Source: Streptomyces cyaneochromogenes (lineage in GTDB: Bacteria; Actinomycetota; Actinomycetes; Streptomycetales; Streptomycetaceae). From it: 64,000 nt of DNA. The stretch spans positions 1 to 64,000 of the forward strand of contig NZ_CP034539.1 of NCBI RefSeq assembly GCF_003963535.1, read 5' to 3'. Positions 17,301-25,397 of this stretch are shown here, one piece after another (within the stretch, counting starts at the first letter, position 1; each line of letters starts with the position of its first letter). Under the pieces are notes generated by a model. The model was given only the letters and a program-made list of their open reading frames with translations. It searched no databases and was not told the DNA's origin. The translations under genes were made by a program, and so were the position numbers.

Positions 17301-19771
17301 ACGGCCTCCCCCAGCTCCCTGCCGGGCCCACGATCATCCTCGACGAGATGGCCAAGAATCTCGTCATCGACAGCCTCAGCGAGCAGATGCGGGGCACCAA
17401 CACGGACGCTGCAGGCGACAGCTGGCAGGTGGACGACGGCCGACAGCCCGGGGAAGAGCGGCCGGTGGCGCCAGCGGCGGAACTGCCGACGGCCTCCGAG
17501 CGGGCTTCCGGTGCTCCAGAAACGGGCCGGGGGCGGGCTTTCGATCCGTCCCCGCGTGTCGTCATGGTGACGGGGAGACGCAGTCCGGACACAATATCCG
17601 AAGCTGGCATCATACTGACGCCCCGTCTCGTGCTCACGTGCGCTCACATGTCGGATGAAGCGCTGTTGCGGATCGTGCGCACAGACGGCAAGGAGATCCC
17701 TTGCCGAACCGTGTGGAGAGGGTCGGGGGACCTGGACGCCGCCCTGGTGGTCACGGGCGAGAACATCCTCGAAAGCCATGATTGGGAGCGGCTTCTACCG
17801 TCCCGGCTGAGTTGGGGGCGCATCCCTGATGGATCCGCATCATCCGTGCGAGTCACTGGCCTTGGGCGGATCGGCGGATGGACTGGGCTGCGTGGGCTGG
17901 CTCGGCCAGTCAGTATGGGGCTCGTTATCGAAGGCACTAAGTCCCTCGACAGGGGCACGTTGACGAAAATGTCGGGCGCGCTGGTGTCCTGCGACGGCTT
18001 CTTCGTGGGCATGGTCACCGGGCGGCACCGACAGCGTCCTCTACTCATGGCAGTGTCTGCTGCCCGTCTCCTCCAGGATCAGGGATTTCGCCAGACCCTG
18101 GCCACGCACATGACGACGCCGTACGAGCTGGAGGACGTAGGAGGCGAGTTGGCCGCCGATTCCCGGCGGTGGCCATCTGCCCTATGCCTTGCCCTCGAAG
18201 CGCGCGCTGTCAGCTCCCGTCAGAACACAGACACTCCTCACCTGACACCGACGTCAACGCAGGACATCAGGCATTCCCTGACCGAAAGCATGCGCCGCGC
18301 AAGTACCGACGGTGTAGTCCGCGCAGTGACAACTGACGAGAGAACAGATCTGCTGATGGCACTGAACGGCCCTACGGCCGTTCGGGACATGGGCCGAGTG
18401 CTGGCCGAACTGCAGAGCGCTGCCGTCACCCATCATTTGTTGATCGGCGTCGGGGCCTCCATTGGTGAGGTCACGGACACCCACTTGAGCCTTGTCGGTG
18501 AAGCCGTGTCGGAGGCCTCGCGGCTTGCCCACAACACGTTCTATACGGAGCAGTCGTTCCAGGCGGCACGCTTCCCCGACTCACCTGTGCACTTCGCCGT
18601 GTCCGACGCCCTGCGCATCCTGATCGGGGAGATGTTCGGTCCGGCCTGGAAGGACCTTTTCGTGCCGCTCGGACCACGTGCCCAGGATCGCCAACCCGAC
18701 TGGGTGTACGAGGGTTCCATCGAGCAGTTGGTAAGGCCACTCACCGCTGTTTCGACCCGGAGGCCTACTTCTTCGCTGGTCAATTCCTATCGAAGCTGGC
18801 TGGAAACCAAGAATAAAGCCCGCGCCGACGCGGAGGAGAAGGTCAGCGAATTCCGGAGAAGGGAAGCCGACTATCGCGCAAGGGCCGCAAGGGAACGGAC
18901 GGCCGCTGGCAAGACCAAGAATGTCAACAACCAACGGGTCAGACTGCGCAGCGCGCAGGTGTTCGAGGACCGTGCGGACAAGGCCGCTCGCGATGCTCAG
19001 ATTTGGAGCGCGAAGGAGGCCCAATACGGCAGGGAGGCAGCGCACCTTGGGGCGCAGCTCATGAAGGAAGAGCGGGCCGCTGGCCTTGCTGCTGCCGGTG
19101 AGGTCGCGGCCGGGATCTTTACATCAGTAGCGGACGGGCACATACACACAACACGAAGGGAGCTTCGGAGACCAAGCCCGGAGAAACTGCGAGTGCTGTT
19201 GTTGGGCACTGCCTCTGACAGCAGACGGGAGCAGCTGAGGACCCTTGCGGCAGTGCGGAGCGCCACGCACCGCGTCTTGGTCGAGTTCGTTAGCCGACCG
19301 ACGGCTGCTGACGCGTTCTTGGAGGCACTGAACCAGTTCCGCCCACACATCGTGCACTTGAGCGGCGGCAGGGGACAGGATCTGATCGCCTTGGGGCAGG
19401 GCGACGAGGGCTTCCACGATCAGCCCATGCTCACCCCCGACGTCTTCGCACGGACCATCGCAGCCGTCGACGACAAGCCGCTGGTCGCGCTGTTCAACAG
19501 ATCCTTTTCCGGCGCCCAGCTCGGTAGCCTCGTCGACGCTGTCCCGTTCGTCATCAGCATGTCTGACTCCATCGGTGACGTCGACGCCCTGACCTACGCC
19601 GCCCGGTTCTACGCTGCGCTTGCTGCCGGCGAGTCCGTCCAGGCTGCTCACCTCCTCGGCCGGACCGCCGTCGAAATGAGCGGCCTGCCTGAGCACGACC
19701 TGCCAGTCCTAAGTTGTGCCAAGGATGTCGATTCCCGCACTACGAAGCTGGTGAAGCCACTCCCGGGGTAG
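14387..19771 (+). CDS. Giant multidomain vWA / SF2 helicase / trypsin / CHAT-like protein
   Basis: A 1794-aa protein. Residues 1-560 are a SAV_2336-type N-terminus with a vWA domain (VVVDRGTSMAVWDE, ~175-350). Residues ~595-960 are an SF2 helicase of the DUF3427-associated kind: Walker A APPGTGKT (Lys629), motif II DEFR (718-721), but motif III SAAS in place of TAT and motif VI QVGVALAR in place of QxGRxxR. Residues ~1050-1230 are trypsin-like with His1087, Asp1115 or Asp1117, and Ser1196. Residues ~1335-1440 vaguely resemble a class III nucleotide-cyclase fold (SIGEV...LVGEAVSEASRL). A coiled coil (~1470-1568) precedes a CHAT-like end (~1598-1785) that lacks the catalytic His (SGGRG) and Cys (NRSFS). 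It is the vWA partner of the ternary system, with extra modules. Confidence 0.85.
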   Translation: MAENRAARLLAALAHAGPGDISDGAEGDIRDALDALLLAAARSGISWTGGIAADLLPADEESLAEVPLQPEPGPDDSCDDPPASESASDASPPGTASVWLKDDSSTHSVPGRPLSIGRAPALPNALDIGRALRPLRRFRPSRVHRRLDLGATVDHYTRTGVLVPQLAPAAEPWLEAVVVVDRGTSMAVWDETSRALTKMLRALSAFRSVRVWHLEHPPQAPPVLHNHHGRPLPLDPSDPRHIQPDHRLLLVVSDCAAPAWRRSDLWQTLHTWGRTAPVALINPLPKRLWHRSGLDLPRTTATASIPASPGRLLAYRRPRLFRDDAPGTQPWQALPVLQLDAHQVLAWTRATMRTDPSGCEAVLVPASGRVPSRNRSPQPSTVASGAPATDTHVTAAAEAFTDSLHSPAVRLAIAASSLDAFTLPVLDVIRERIVPEAALADTAEFLTAGLLTASRHEDADIVYRFHPAAAEHLRGMLSRDQAWDTHFALTDHLAAHPQVPHGIVAALHSPNSKEMLPTGLRPVAQAAAATARLLGIETPGPRTNTEQASLAREPSRDEKDDVQQTPASGTPDDLQEPDPNEEVTPDSLQTDGALVLRVHQRDMLDRLNTERESHGWHRNLLLAPPGTGKTIMSAFDYKRLREQHQRDLRLLFIADNEEALYQARQAFRNVLMTPDFGEPLHGARLNPPFWNHVFATVPALSRVMDELSPDHFDVIVIDEFRGGSWSMYLSVLDRFMPQELLGLSAASEHEHGLSIHDVFFGGRIAAEMRLQDALEDDLLSPVHYFGIADGTNFEPLEWKQGRYDRASLDALLTADHSRARVVINAVRDRVADVGAMRAVGFCVSVAHAEFMTRYFRDAGFQAMTLTASNNPAARQEVLASLRSGDLHAVFCTAAFGEGLRLPQVDTLLLLHPVSSGMQFVRQVGVALARSPGKAVLTVLDFIGAHRKEFRLDARFRAMTSLPGRELLHHLEHGLPQLPAGPTIILDEMAKNLVIDSLSEQMRGTNTDAAGDSWQVDDGRQPGEERPVAPAAELPTASERASGAPETGRGRAFDPSPRVVMVTGRRSPDTISEAGIILTPRLVLTCAHMSDEALLRIVRTDGKEIPCRTVWRGSGDLDAALVVTGENILESHDWERLLPSRLSWGRIPDGSASSVRVTGLGRIGGWTGLRGLARPVSMGLVIEGTKSLDRGTLTKMSGALVSCDGFFVGMVTGRHRQRPLLMAVSAARLLQDQGFRQTLATHMTTPYELEDVGGELAADSRRWPSALCLALEARAVSSRQNTDTPHLTPTSTQDIRHSLTESMRRASTDGVVRAVTTDERTDLLMALNGPTAVRDMGRVLAELQSAAVTHHLLIGVGASIGEVTDTHLSLVGEAVSEASRLAHNTFYTEQSFQAARFPDSPVHFAVSDALRILIGEMFGPAWKDLFVPLGPRAQDRQPDWVYEGSIEQLVRPLTAVSTRRPTSSLVNSYRSWLETKNKARADAEEKVSEFRRREADYRARAARERTAAGKTKNVNNQRVRLRSAQVFEDRADKAARDAQIWSAKEAQYGREAAHLGAQLMKEERAAGLAAAGEVAAGIFTSVADGHIHTTRRELRRPSPEKLRVLLLGTASDSRREQLRTLAAVRSATHRVLVEFVSRPTAADAFLEALNQFRPHIVHLSGGRGQDLIALGQGDEGFHDQPMLTPDVFARTIAAVDDKPLVALFNRSFSGAQLGSLVDAVPFVISMSDSIGDVDALTYAARFYAALAAGESVQAAHLLGRTAVEMSGLPEHDLPVLSCAKDVDSRTTKLVKPLPG

Positions 19772-20091
19772 GGCTTCTGGAACACGAGTCGCGCAGGCGT
19801 GGCCGGCCGGCACGCGATCGCCTCGGTGCACAGATACGTTGGACGCTGGCCCGCCTCTGACCTTCAGGCGTATGCGCTGTTCGGCATCGGAGGCGCCTGG
19901 ATCGCCGCGGGCGATGCGGGTCGGACAGTCTCTTCTCCCATGTGCAGCGAGCGTGCTTGAGGACCTCGGTGTCCTCAGTGAGGTAGCCGACATGCGCGAG
20001 CTGCTGACGATGCACCGGTCCTGGGGCCCGGCCTGCTTGCCTGTGCCTTCGTACCCGGCTTGGGTTGCTGCAGGCGTGTGTCTCAAGCTGT
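19772..20091. other. Intergenic gap between converging operons
   Basis: 320 bp between the convergent ends of the giant vWA gene and the SF1 helicase gene. Short open frames exist on both strands but none shows a ribosome site or a recognisable protein. No strong hairpin was found by eye. Confidence 0.4.
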
Positions 20092-21456
20092 CTAGCTGCG
20101 GCGGCGGCCGCGCCGCGTCTGAGAACTGATGGTGTGGTCGGTCAGATGGGCGAGGACTGAGTGGTGTGCCTCCCAGCCGTCAGGGACCTTGGAGGTGGCG
20201 CCGGGGTGGACGGGGTCGTTGGAGGGGTGGGTATCAAGGAGGCCGGCGATGCCGGCGCGGGCGACGACGATGCAGGCGTGGCGGTGTCGTGTGGTGAGCA
20301 CGCACAGGCGGCCTGCTTCGAGGTGGAAGGCGGAGGCGTCGCCGCGGCCGGAGAGGGGGTGCAGGACGATGGTGACGCGGAATTCGGAGCCTTGGAGTCG
20401 GTTGGCGGTGTTTACGGTGACGCCGTGCAATTGGGGGTAGTTGCGGGCTAGGAGTGCGCGGATGTGGTGGGCCTGGCTGCTGTGGGCGGTGCCGATGGCG
20501 ATGTCTCCAGGCTGCAGGATGTGGCCCTGTGGGTTGTCTTCGCAGGTGGTGATGGCGTGACGGACCAGCAGTCGCTCGGCGATGCCGAGGATGGCGTGGA
20601 AGGCTTCGGCGTCGAGCTGGTGGGTGATGCGGGCCGGTAGCTCGAGTAGGGCCCATCCGGTTCGGGCGGCATGTTCGATGACTGCGTCGGCGGGGGTGCG
20701 CATGCCGTTGGACAAGTACGTGAGGGTGCGGTCGGTTTCGCTGCTTCCGGCGTGGAAGGGCGTGAAGGGGTAGAAGGCGTCGCTGATCAGGGTGACGGCT
20801 GAGGGCGGCAGGCGCCAGGACACGGGCAGGGAGTGGACGGGCAGGTCGCGGTTGTTGGCGAGCAGGACGGCGACTGCGCTGTTCATGGGGTCGTGGGTCA
20901 GGCCGTGGAAGCGGTCTGTTTCGACTGTGGAAAAGGGGTCGAGTTGGCCGGGGTCTCCGACGAAGAGTGCCTGGTCGAAGAGGCGAGCGGTCCCCAGGAG
21001 CGTGTCGGAGCGCATCTGGTAGGCCTCGTCGATGATCGCCCATGGCCATCGGCGGTCGGTGACCGTGGCCCATTTCATTGCTGTGCCCACGATGATGTCG
21101 GCGGTCTTTTCGAGGTCTTCGATCCGGGTGCCGATTCGGACGCGGGGGTGTTTTTGCAGGTCGTCCGGGACGGTGTAGTCCGTGGCGGTGAGCCGGGCGG
21201 TGTGCAGGTGGGGGTGGTGCCGGGCGAATCGACGCACGAGGTGGTCGACCTGGTTGTTGGTCTGGGCCATGACGGCGCAGGGGCGGCTGGATTGTGTGAG
21301 GACGTCGGCGGCCCGGGCGGCGAGGGTGGATTTGCCGGCGCCGGGCGGGGAGTCCACGACGAGGCCTCGGTGGGTGAGGGTGGGCAGTCGCTCCAGGATG
21401 GCGCGGGAGGCATGGTCCATCCGCTGCTGCGGCGATGGCTGGTGCGGGAGTGTCAC
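20092..21456 (-). CDS. SF1 DNA helicase (AAA_30/Dna2-NAM7-like)
   Basis: A 454-aa superfamily 1 helicase: Walker A DSPPGAGKST (Lys42), Walker B WAIIDEAYQM, motif III FVGDPGQLDP, motif IV SWRLPPS, and C-terminal motifs V/VI around NRLQGSEFRV and VLTTRHRHA. The frame stays open much further upstream, but that part is antisense-like; the GTG at 21456 overlaps the TGA of the preceding gene (GTGA) and fits the protein family. It is the last gene of a nuclease-unknown-helicase operon. Together with the Cas4-like nuclease it would make a helicase-nuclease pair able to process foreign DNA ends. Confidence 0.85.
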   Translation of the reverse strand: MTLPHQPSPQQRMDHASRAILERLPTLTHRGLVVDSPPGAGKSTLAARAADVLTQSSRPCAVMAQTNNQVDHLVRRFARHHPHLHTARLTATDYTVPDDLQKHPRVRIGTRIEDLEKTADIIVGTAMKWATVTDRRWPWAIIDEAYQMRSDTLLGTARLFDQALFVGDPGQLDPFSTVETDRFHGLTHDPMNSAVAVLLANNRDLPVHSLPVSWRLPPSAVTLISDAFYPFTPFHAGSSETDRTLTYLSNGMRTPADAVIEHAARTGWALLELPARITHQLDAEAFHAILGIAERLLVRHAITTCEDNPQGHILQPGDIAIGTAHSSQAHHIRALLARNYPQLHGVTVNTANRLQGSEFRVTIVLHPLSGRGDASAFHLEAGRLCVLTTRHRHACIVVARAGIAGLLDTHPSNDPVHPGATSKVPDGWEAHHSVLAHLTDHTISSQTRRGRRRS

Positions 21457-22946
21457 TGGCTCTCGTCGCTCTCGTCCTCGTCGGTGTGGTCCGGATGGTC
21501 GGGAGGAGGGCCGCCGTGGGTCCAGGGTGTCTCGTCTCGTGAGGGGAATTCCGGCATCCGGTAGTGGTCCGGTGCGATGGTGAATACGAGGAAGGCACCA
21601 GGCTCGGGCAGGATGCCGTGGTTGGGGCGGGCTGCGGGGCCCATGCCTGCGGTGATCTCGAGCTCGACGAGAGTGTCGCCGCCGCGGCGAGTGATGTCGC
21701 AGATCGTGTAGGCGGCCTTGCGGTGGGCATGGCAGACCAGGGGCTGGCCGGGTTCCATGCGCAGCTGGTCCGTGGTGGACACGATGAGCCGGGGCCGCCA
21801 TTGGGGCCGTCCGGTGGGGCCGCGCAGGGTGTGCCTTGAGTCGATCACGGTGACGGTTCCGCCGAAGGCTGCGCCGGTGGTGCGCAGTTCCGCCCGTGCG
21901 AAGGGGTCGTCGGCGGCGCGTTCTGCGGCGAAGGCTGCGGCTGCGTGTTCCATGCGAGCCAGGCGGACGGCGGCGGCGACGGCTTGGTCGCGGGCTGGCC
22001 GAGGGCGCCCGTCCTGGGTCAGGTGGATGCATTCGTCGGTGAACGCGGTGCGTTCGTGGTCCCAGCGGCGTGTGCTGCCTGTGGCTTCTGGGAGGGCTTG
22101 CAGGAGTGCGTAGGCGTGCCACATCAGGTCCCAGGTGGGTTGCATGTAGGCGGCCAGCAGGCGTTCGAGTTCTGCCAGGGTGCGGGTCTGGTCTCGTCCT
22201 TGGGTCCGGGTACGGGCGTGGGCGTCGAACAGGGGCGCTAGGTGGTCGTTGTCGAAGGCGGCGTCGGTGGCTGGGCCTGCGAGGCGGTGGGTGGCTGGAT
22301 TTTCTGTCTTGAGTGCGGCGTCGCGTCCCGAGGCTGTGTTGCGGGGTGGGTCGATCCAGGCCAGCAGGGTGGCGAGGTCGTCGTCCTCCTGGGGGCTCTG
22401 GCCGGTGACCCAGTGCATGCCGAGGAAGCTGGTCAGGGGTATGAGGGCGGCTGAGCCGGGGATGTCGGCGCGGTCGGTGAGGTAGGTGAGCCAGTGGCCC
22501 AGGCGCTGAACAGATTGGGAGTTCTGGTCGTCGGCACGGCGGAATCTCAGGGCGTCGCCGAGATCTTTTAGGTGCTGCACGGTCTGGGGGTTGGGGACGA
22601 GGATCTGGGGAGCGTCGGTGTGGCGCCGGCGTGCGGGTTTGTTGTCGGAGACGGCTGGCAGGTATTCGCTGTGTCGCTGGCAGGCGTCGATGTATGCGGT
22701 GACGGTGTCTGCCAGGGCGGCGAGCATTGGGGTGGTGCTTCCTGAGGGGGGCGCGATCAGGAGCTGGGGCCGGTATGGGTCGGTGCCCAGCATGACGGCC
22801 AGTGGGCGTGCGGCGGGGCCTGTCCGCTTCAGCGCCAGCAGCATCAGCGGCTGGTCGCTGAGGTGGAGGTGGCGCAGGTGGCTGGCGCGCAGGGCGTTGC
22901 CGGTGGCGGTGGCACGCATCCGCAGCAGCGAGGTGAGCAGGCTCAT
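21453..22946 (-). CDS. Unknown 497-aa protein in nuclease-helicase operon
   Basis: A 497-aa protein with no domain I recognise. The N-terminal third is mixed alpha/beta (LLALKRTGPAARPLAVML), the centre is helical and Trp-rich (TWDLMWHAYALLQAL), and the C-terminal third is beta-rich (GGTVTVIDSRH, RLIVSTTDQ), as in a small barrel, with an acidic His/Asp/Glu tail. The ATG overlaps the nuclease gene stop (ATGA), and its own stop overlaps the helicase start. The tight coupling suggests a structural or specificity subunit of a three-protein complex. It could be the most informative part of the module because no known partner is evident. Confidence 0.75.
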   Translation of the reverse strand: MSLLTSLLRMRATATGNALRASHLRHLHLSDQPLMLLALKRTGPAARPLAVMLGTDPYRPQLLIAPPSGSTTPMLAALADTVTAYIDACQRHSEYLPAVSDNKPARRRHTDAPQILVPNPQTVQHLKDLGDALRFRRADDQNSQSVQRLGHWLTYLTDRADIPGSAALIPLTSFLGMHWVTGQSPQEDDDLATLLAWIDPPRNTASGRDAALKTENPATHRLAGPATDAAFDNDHLAPLFDAHARTRTQGRDQTRTLAELERLLAAYMQPTWDLMWHAYALLQALPEATGSTRRWDHERTAFTDECIHLTQDGRPRPARDQAVAAAVRLARMEHAAAAFAAERAADDPFARAELRTTGAAFGGTVTVIDSRHTLRGPTGRPQWRPRLIVSTTDQLRMEPGQPLVCHAHRKAAYTICDITRRGGDTLVELEITAGMGPAARPNHGILPEPGAFLVFTIAPDHYRMPEFPSRDETPWTHGGPPPDHPDHTDEDESDESQ

Positions 22947-24088
22947 GCGGTGTCTGTCTGGAGGTCTTCGTAAATGCGCTGTGCCTGCTGCAGGGCCTGG
23001 GTGATGTCCTGCTGGTCCCGGGCCGGGTGGAGTCGGCCGTCGGTGAGGGCCAGGGCTGTGGTGATGGTGTCGATTCCTGCCAGGTCGTCGCGGACTGCGG
23101 TTCCCAGGGTCTCGAATCTGCCTTGGTGGCGGGCTTCGTTGCGGCAGTGGAACGCCAGATCGCAGTGGTGACGGCAGCTGGTGGTGTAGCTGGCCTGCAC
23201 GGTGGCAAGTGCGGCAGTGAGTTCACCGCGAGGCCTGGTCGGGTTCTTGTCGGGTCCGGGGGCGAGGTCGAAAGTGGTTCCGGGGGGAAGTTTGTCCAGC
23301 AGTTCGGGCAGTCGCCGGAGTCTCTTGAGGTGACGGCTCAAGGTCTTGATCTGCTGGCGGGCGTTGTAGGTCGTGGCGGTGGGGTGCTGGGTGAAGTTAC
23401 GTGGATTGATCAGGATGACGGTTTCGGAGACGCGCTCTGGCGGGAGGCCGTCATCGGCGAGGAGTTCACGCATGGCCAGGACGTAGGCTGCGGCCTGGGT
23501 CAGCGCTGCGGCGACCTTGGCGGGGTCGGGCTGTCCGTGGATGACGGGGAAGGATTTGATCTCGACGATGTAGAAGGCGCCCTCATTCTGGAAGGCGACG
23601 ATGTCGGGCTCGAGGTAGACCTGGTGGCCGGCGACGGTCAGGCGCAGTACGGGGTGGTCGAGCAGGGTCCGGTGAAGGTCCGGCCTGCGGTGTGCTGCGC
23701 TGAGGATGCGGGACCGGGTGCGGGAGTAGCGTCGCTTCAGGGGAGATTTGTCCTCGTCGCTGCCGACGCTGTTGAGGTCCTCGTAGGCCACCTCGGACAG
23801 GGTCAGGCCAAGGGCTTGGCGCAGCAGCGGCACCAGTGGGGCTCCGGCTTGGGCGGTGACCTTGTGTTCGAAGGCGAGGCCGTAGTCGAGGGCGAGCTTT
23901 GATTTTCTCAGCGGCTGGGGCAGGCCCAGGTGGGCGGCGAGGGCGGCTTTGTCGATGCCGGCCGCGTCTATGAGGGAGCGGCGGTCGCAGCTCGGGTTGG
24001 CGTTCAGTGCTGCCAGGGTTCGTGCATTGTGCGGGGTGGGCGGTGCGGTTCCGCGTAATGCGCTCAGTCGTGCGTCGAGCGAGCTCAC
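22943..24088 (-). CDS. Cas4/AddB-like PD-(D/E)XK nuclease with Fe-S cysteines
   Basis: A 381-aa PD-(D/E)XK nuclease. The catalytic core is EPDIVAF followed by YIVEIKS, giving the Asp and Glu-x-Lys triad, then a helix QAAAYVLAM with the conserved Gln. One N-terminal Cys (NPSCDRR, near residue 34) plus three clustered C-terminal Cys (CRHHCDLAFHC) match the one-plus-three arrangement that holds a 4Fe-4S cluster in Cas4, AddB and Dna2 nucleases. It begins 50 bases after the 275-aa gene and is coupled to the next gene. It is likely a DNA end-processing or degradation nuclease of a defence or repair complex. Confidence 0.8.
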   Translation of the reverse strand: MSSLDARLSALRGTAPPTPHNARTLAALNANPSCDRRSLIDAAGIDKAALAAHLGLPQPLRKSKLALDYGLAFEHKVTAQAGAPLVPLLRQALGLTLSEVAYEDLNSVGSDEDKSPLKRRYSRTRSRILSAAHRRPDLHRTLLDHPVLRLTVAGHQVYLEPDIVAFQNEGAFYIVEIKSFPVIHGQPDPAKVAAALTQAAAYVLAMRELLADDGLPPERVSETVILINPRNFTQHPTATTYNARQQIKTLSRHLKRLRRLPELLDKLPPGTTFDLAPGPDKNPTRPRGELTAALATVQASYTTSCRHHCDLAFHCRNEARHQGRFETLGTAVRDDLAGIDTITTALALTDGRLHPARDQQDITQALQQAQRIYEDLQTDTA

Positions 24089-24138
24089 TGTTCTTCCTTG
24101 GTGGGACAGGGCACAGCCGTGCTGGTTGAAGGGGTGGT

Positions 24139-24966
24139 TTACGAAGTCCGGCGCAGGCGGTTGGTGTTGCGCAGGGTGTTGCCGAAGATCTGCTCTGCGT
24201 CGCCGAGTTTCTGGCGTGCTCGCTGCGCCGCTTCGGCGCGGTGGTCGGCGTCGTCGTGGGCGTGGATCTCCAGTTCGGCTGCGGCGGCCCGTCGCAGTGC
24301 GTCCAGGTCACGTGGGCTTCGGATGGTGTCGCCGTGGATGTTGCGGCTGTAGTGCAGCAGGAGTTGCTGGACGGGCTGTGGCAGGCTGGTCTCGCCGGAG
24401 AGGTGTTCGGCGGCGTCTGCGAGCCGCAGGGCTGCGGTGAGGAAGTGGACGCGCTGGGTGAGTGGTCCCACCAGACGCTGCTGCAGTGGCCAGGTGCTCA
24501 GGGCGAGCAGCCCGCGGGCTGGTGAGAGCAGATCGGACGTCAGCGCGGGGCAGATGTAGTAGGCGCGGCCGTAGGGGGCGGAGCGGAAGGAGCGTTCCTC
24601 GTCGCGGCGCAGGGTGGTGAGGCGCGCCGTGTTCAGCGGGCTGGAGAAGAAGGCCTGGTGGACCTGGCTGAGCAGTTTCGGCGAGGCGGGTACGGTGAGG
24701 AGAGCTAGCGCCTGGTGGACTTGGTCGCGTACGGGCACAGCCTGGTTGGGCTCGGCGGCCGTCGGTGCGGGCTCAGGCTGGTCCTCTGGCCGGGCCGTTT
24801 CCGGGACGTCAGTGAGTCCGCACAGTACGTTCCAGGCGTGCTGAGTGCGCGTCAGTTCCGCGCCGAGGCGGCTTGCTTGGGCGTTGTCGTGTTGCGTGAG
24901 CGCCTGCCGGATCGCCTCCTGCAGCTGCTGCATACGCTTCTCGAGAGCGACCAAATGCTCGTCCAT
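24139..24966 (-). CDS. Coiled-coil protein at the head of the nuclease operon
   Basis: A 275-aa protein. It opens with an amphipathic helix (LEKRMQQLQEAIRQAL) likely to form a coiled coil, continues with a Pro/Glu-rich linker (~60-80), and ends in a helical domain containing APYGRAYYICPAL and a C-terminal Glu/Ala/Arg-rich helix. I do not recognise the family. It precedes the nuclease gene by 50 bases on the same strand, so it probably belongs to that operon. Its first ~60 codons and ~40 bp of upstream DNA are duplicated immediately upstream (24976-25272). Confidence 0.7.
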   Translation of the reverse strand: MDEHLVALEKRMQQLQEAIRQALTQHDNAQASRLGAELTRTQHAWNVLCGLTDVPETARPEDQPEPAPTAAEPNQAVPVRDQVHQALALLTVPASPKLLSQVHQAFFSSPLNTARLTTLRRDEERSFRSAPYGRAYYICPALTSDLLSPARGLLALSTWPLQQRLVGPLTQRVHFLTAALRLADAAEHLSGETSLPQPVQQLLLHYSRNIHGDTIRSPRDLDALRRAAAAELEIHAHDDADHRAEAAQRARQKLGDAEQIFGNTLRNTNRLRRTS

Positions 24967-25001
24967 GCCCGCATGCTAGCAGCCGCTCGGGACTCCCAGT
25001 C
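24811..25001. repeat. Copy A of tandem 5'-end duplication
   Basis: Covers the first ~50 codons of the 275-aa gene plus ~35 bp of its leader. It is repeated at 25118-25305 in the same orientation, 306 bp away. A block of about 95 bases around the start codon is nearly identical, while the rest has diverged. Confidence 0.85.
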
Positions 25002-25272
25002 TTTCTCCGGGATTTAGGAGGGTCAGCGCCTGATGGTTCTGCTCGCTTGCGAGCTCGCTCTGGTCGGGCTCGACGGCTGCCGGCCCAGGCCCCGACTGGG
25101 CCGCGTCCGGGCCGTCAGTGAGTCCGCACAGAGTCATCCAGGCATGTCGGATGCGCGTCAACTCTGCACCTAAGAAACTTACTTGGGCTCTGTTGTGTCG
25201 CGTGAGCGCCTGCCGGATCGCCTCCTGCAGCTGCTGCATGCGCTTCTCGAGAGCGACCAAATGCTCGTCCAT
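24976..25272 (-). pseudogene. Truncated duplicate of the 275-aa coiled-coil gene
   Basis: A 98-aa frame whose first ~60 residues repeat the N-terminus of the downstream 275-aa protein (identical for the opening 24 residues), then a diverged linker, then a short unrelated end after HQALTLL. The start and leader are duplicated too, so it may still be transcribed and could make a small coiled-coil peptide able to pair with the full protein. It is either a decaying duplication or a small regulator. Confidence 0.65.
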
Positions 25273-25305
25273 GCCCGCACGCTAGCAGGTGCTCGGGACT
25301 CCCAT
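25118..25305. repeat. Copy B of tandem 5'-end duplication
   Basis: Partner of 24811-25001. It contains the start region and leader of the truncated 98-aa copy and ends ~90 bp before the sbcD start on the other strand. Confidence 0.85.
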
Positions 25306-25397
25306 GATTTGCCCAGTGATTTTGGTGTACAGTCCCGGGCTCGTAGGGCACCACTGGTGCCCTCCTACGCCTCGCTTCCAGAAGGGCGCATGAAGGC

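Noticed and set aside
21457..23226. Very long minus-strand open frame continuous with the SF1 helicase (1044 codons in all)
   Set aside because: The part upstream of 21456 is Pro/Arg/His-rich, lacks family sequence and overlaps two better-supported genes in another frame; the GTGA overlap at 21456 marks the real start.
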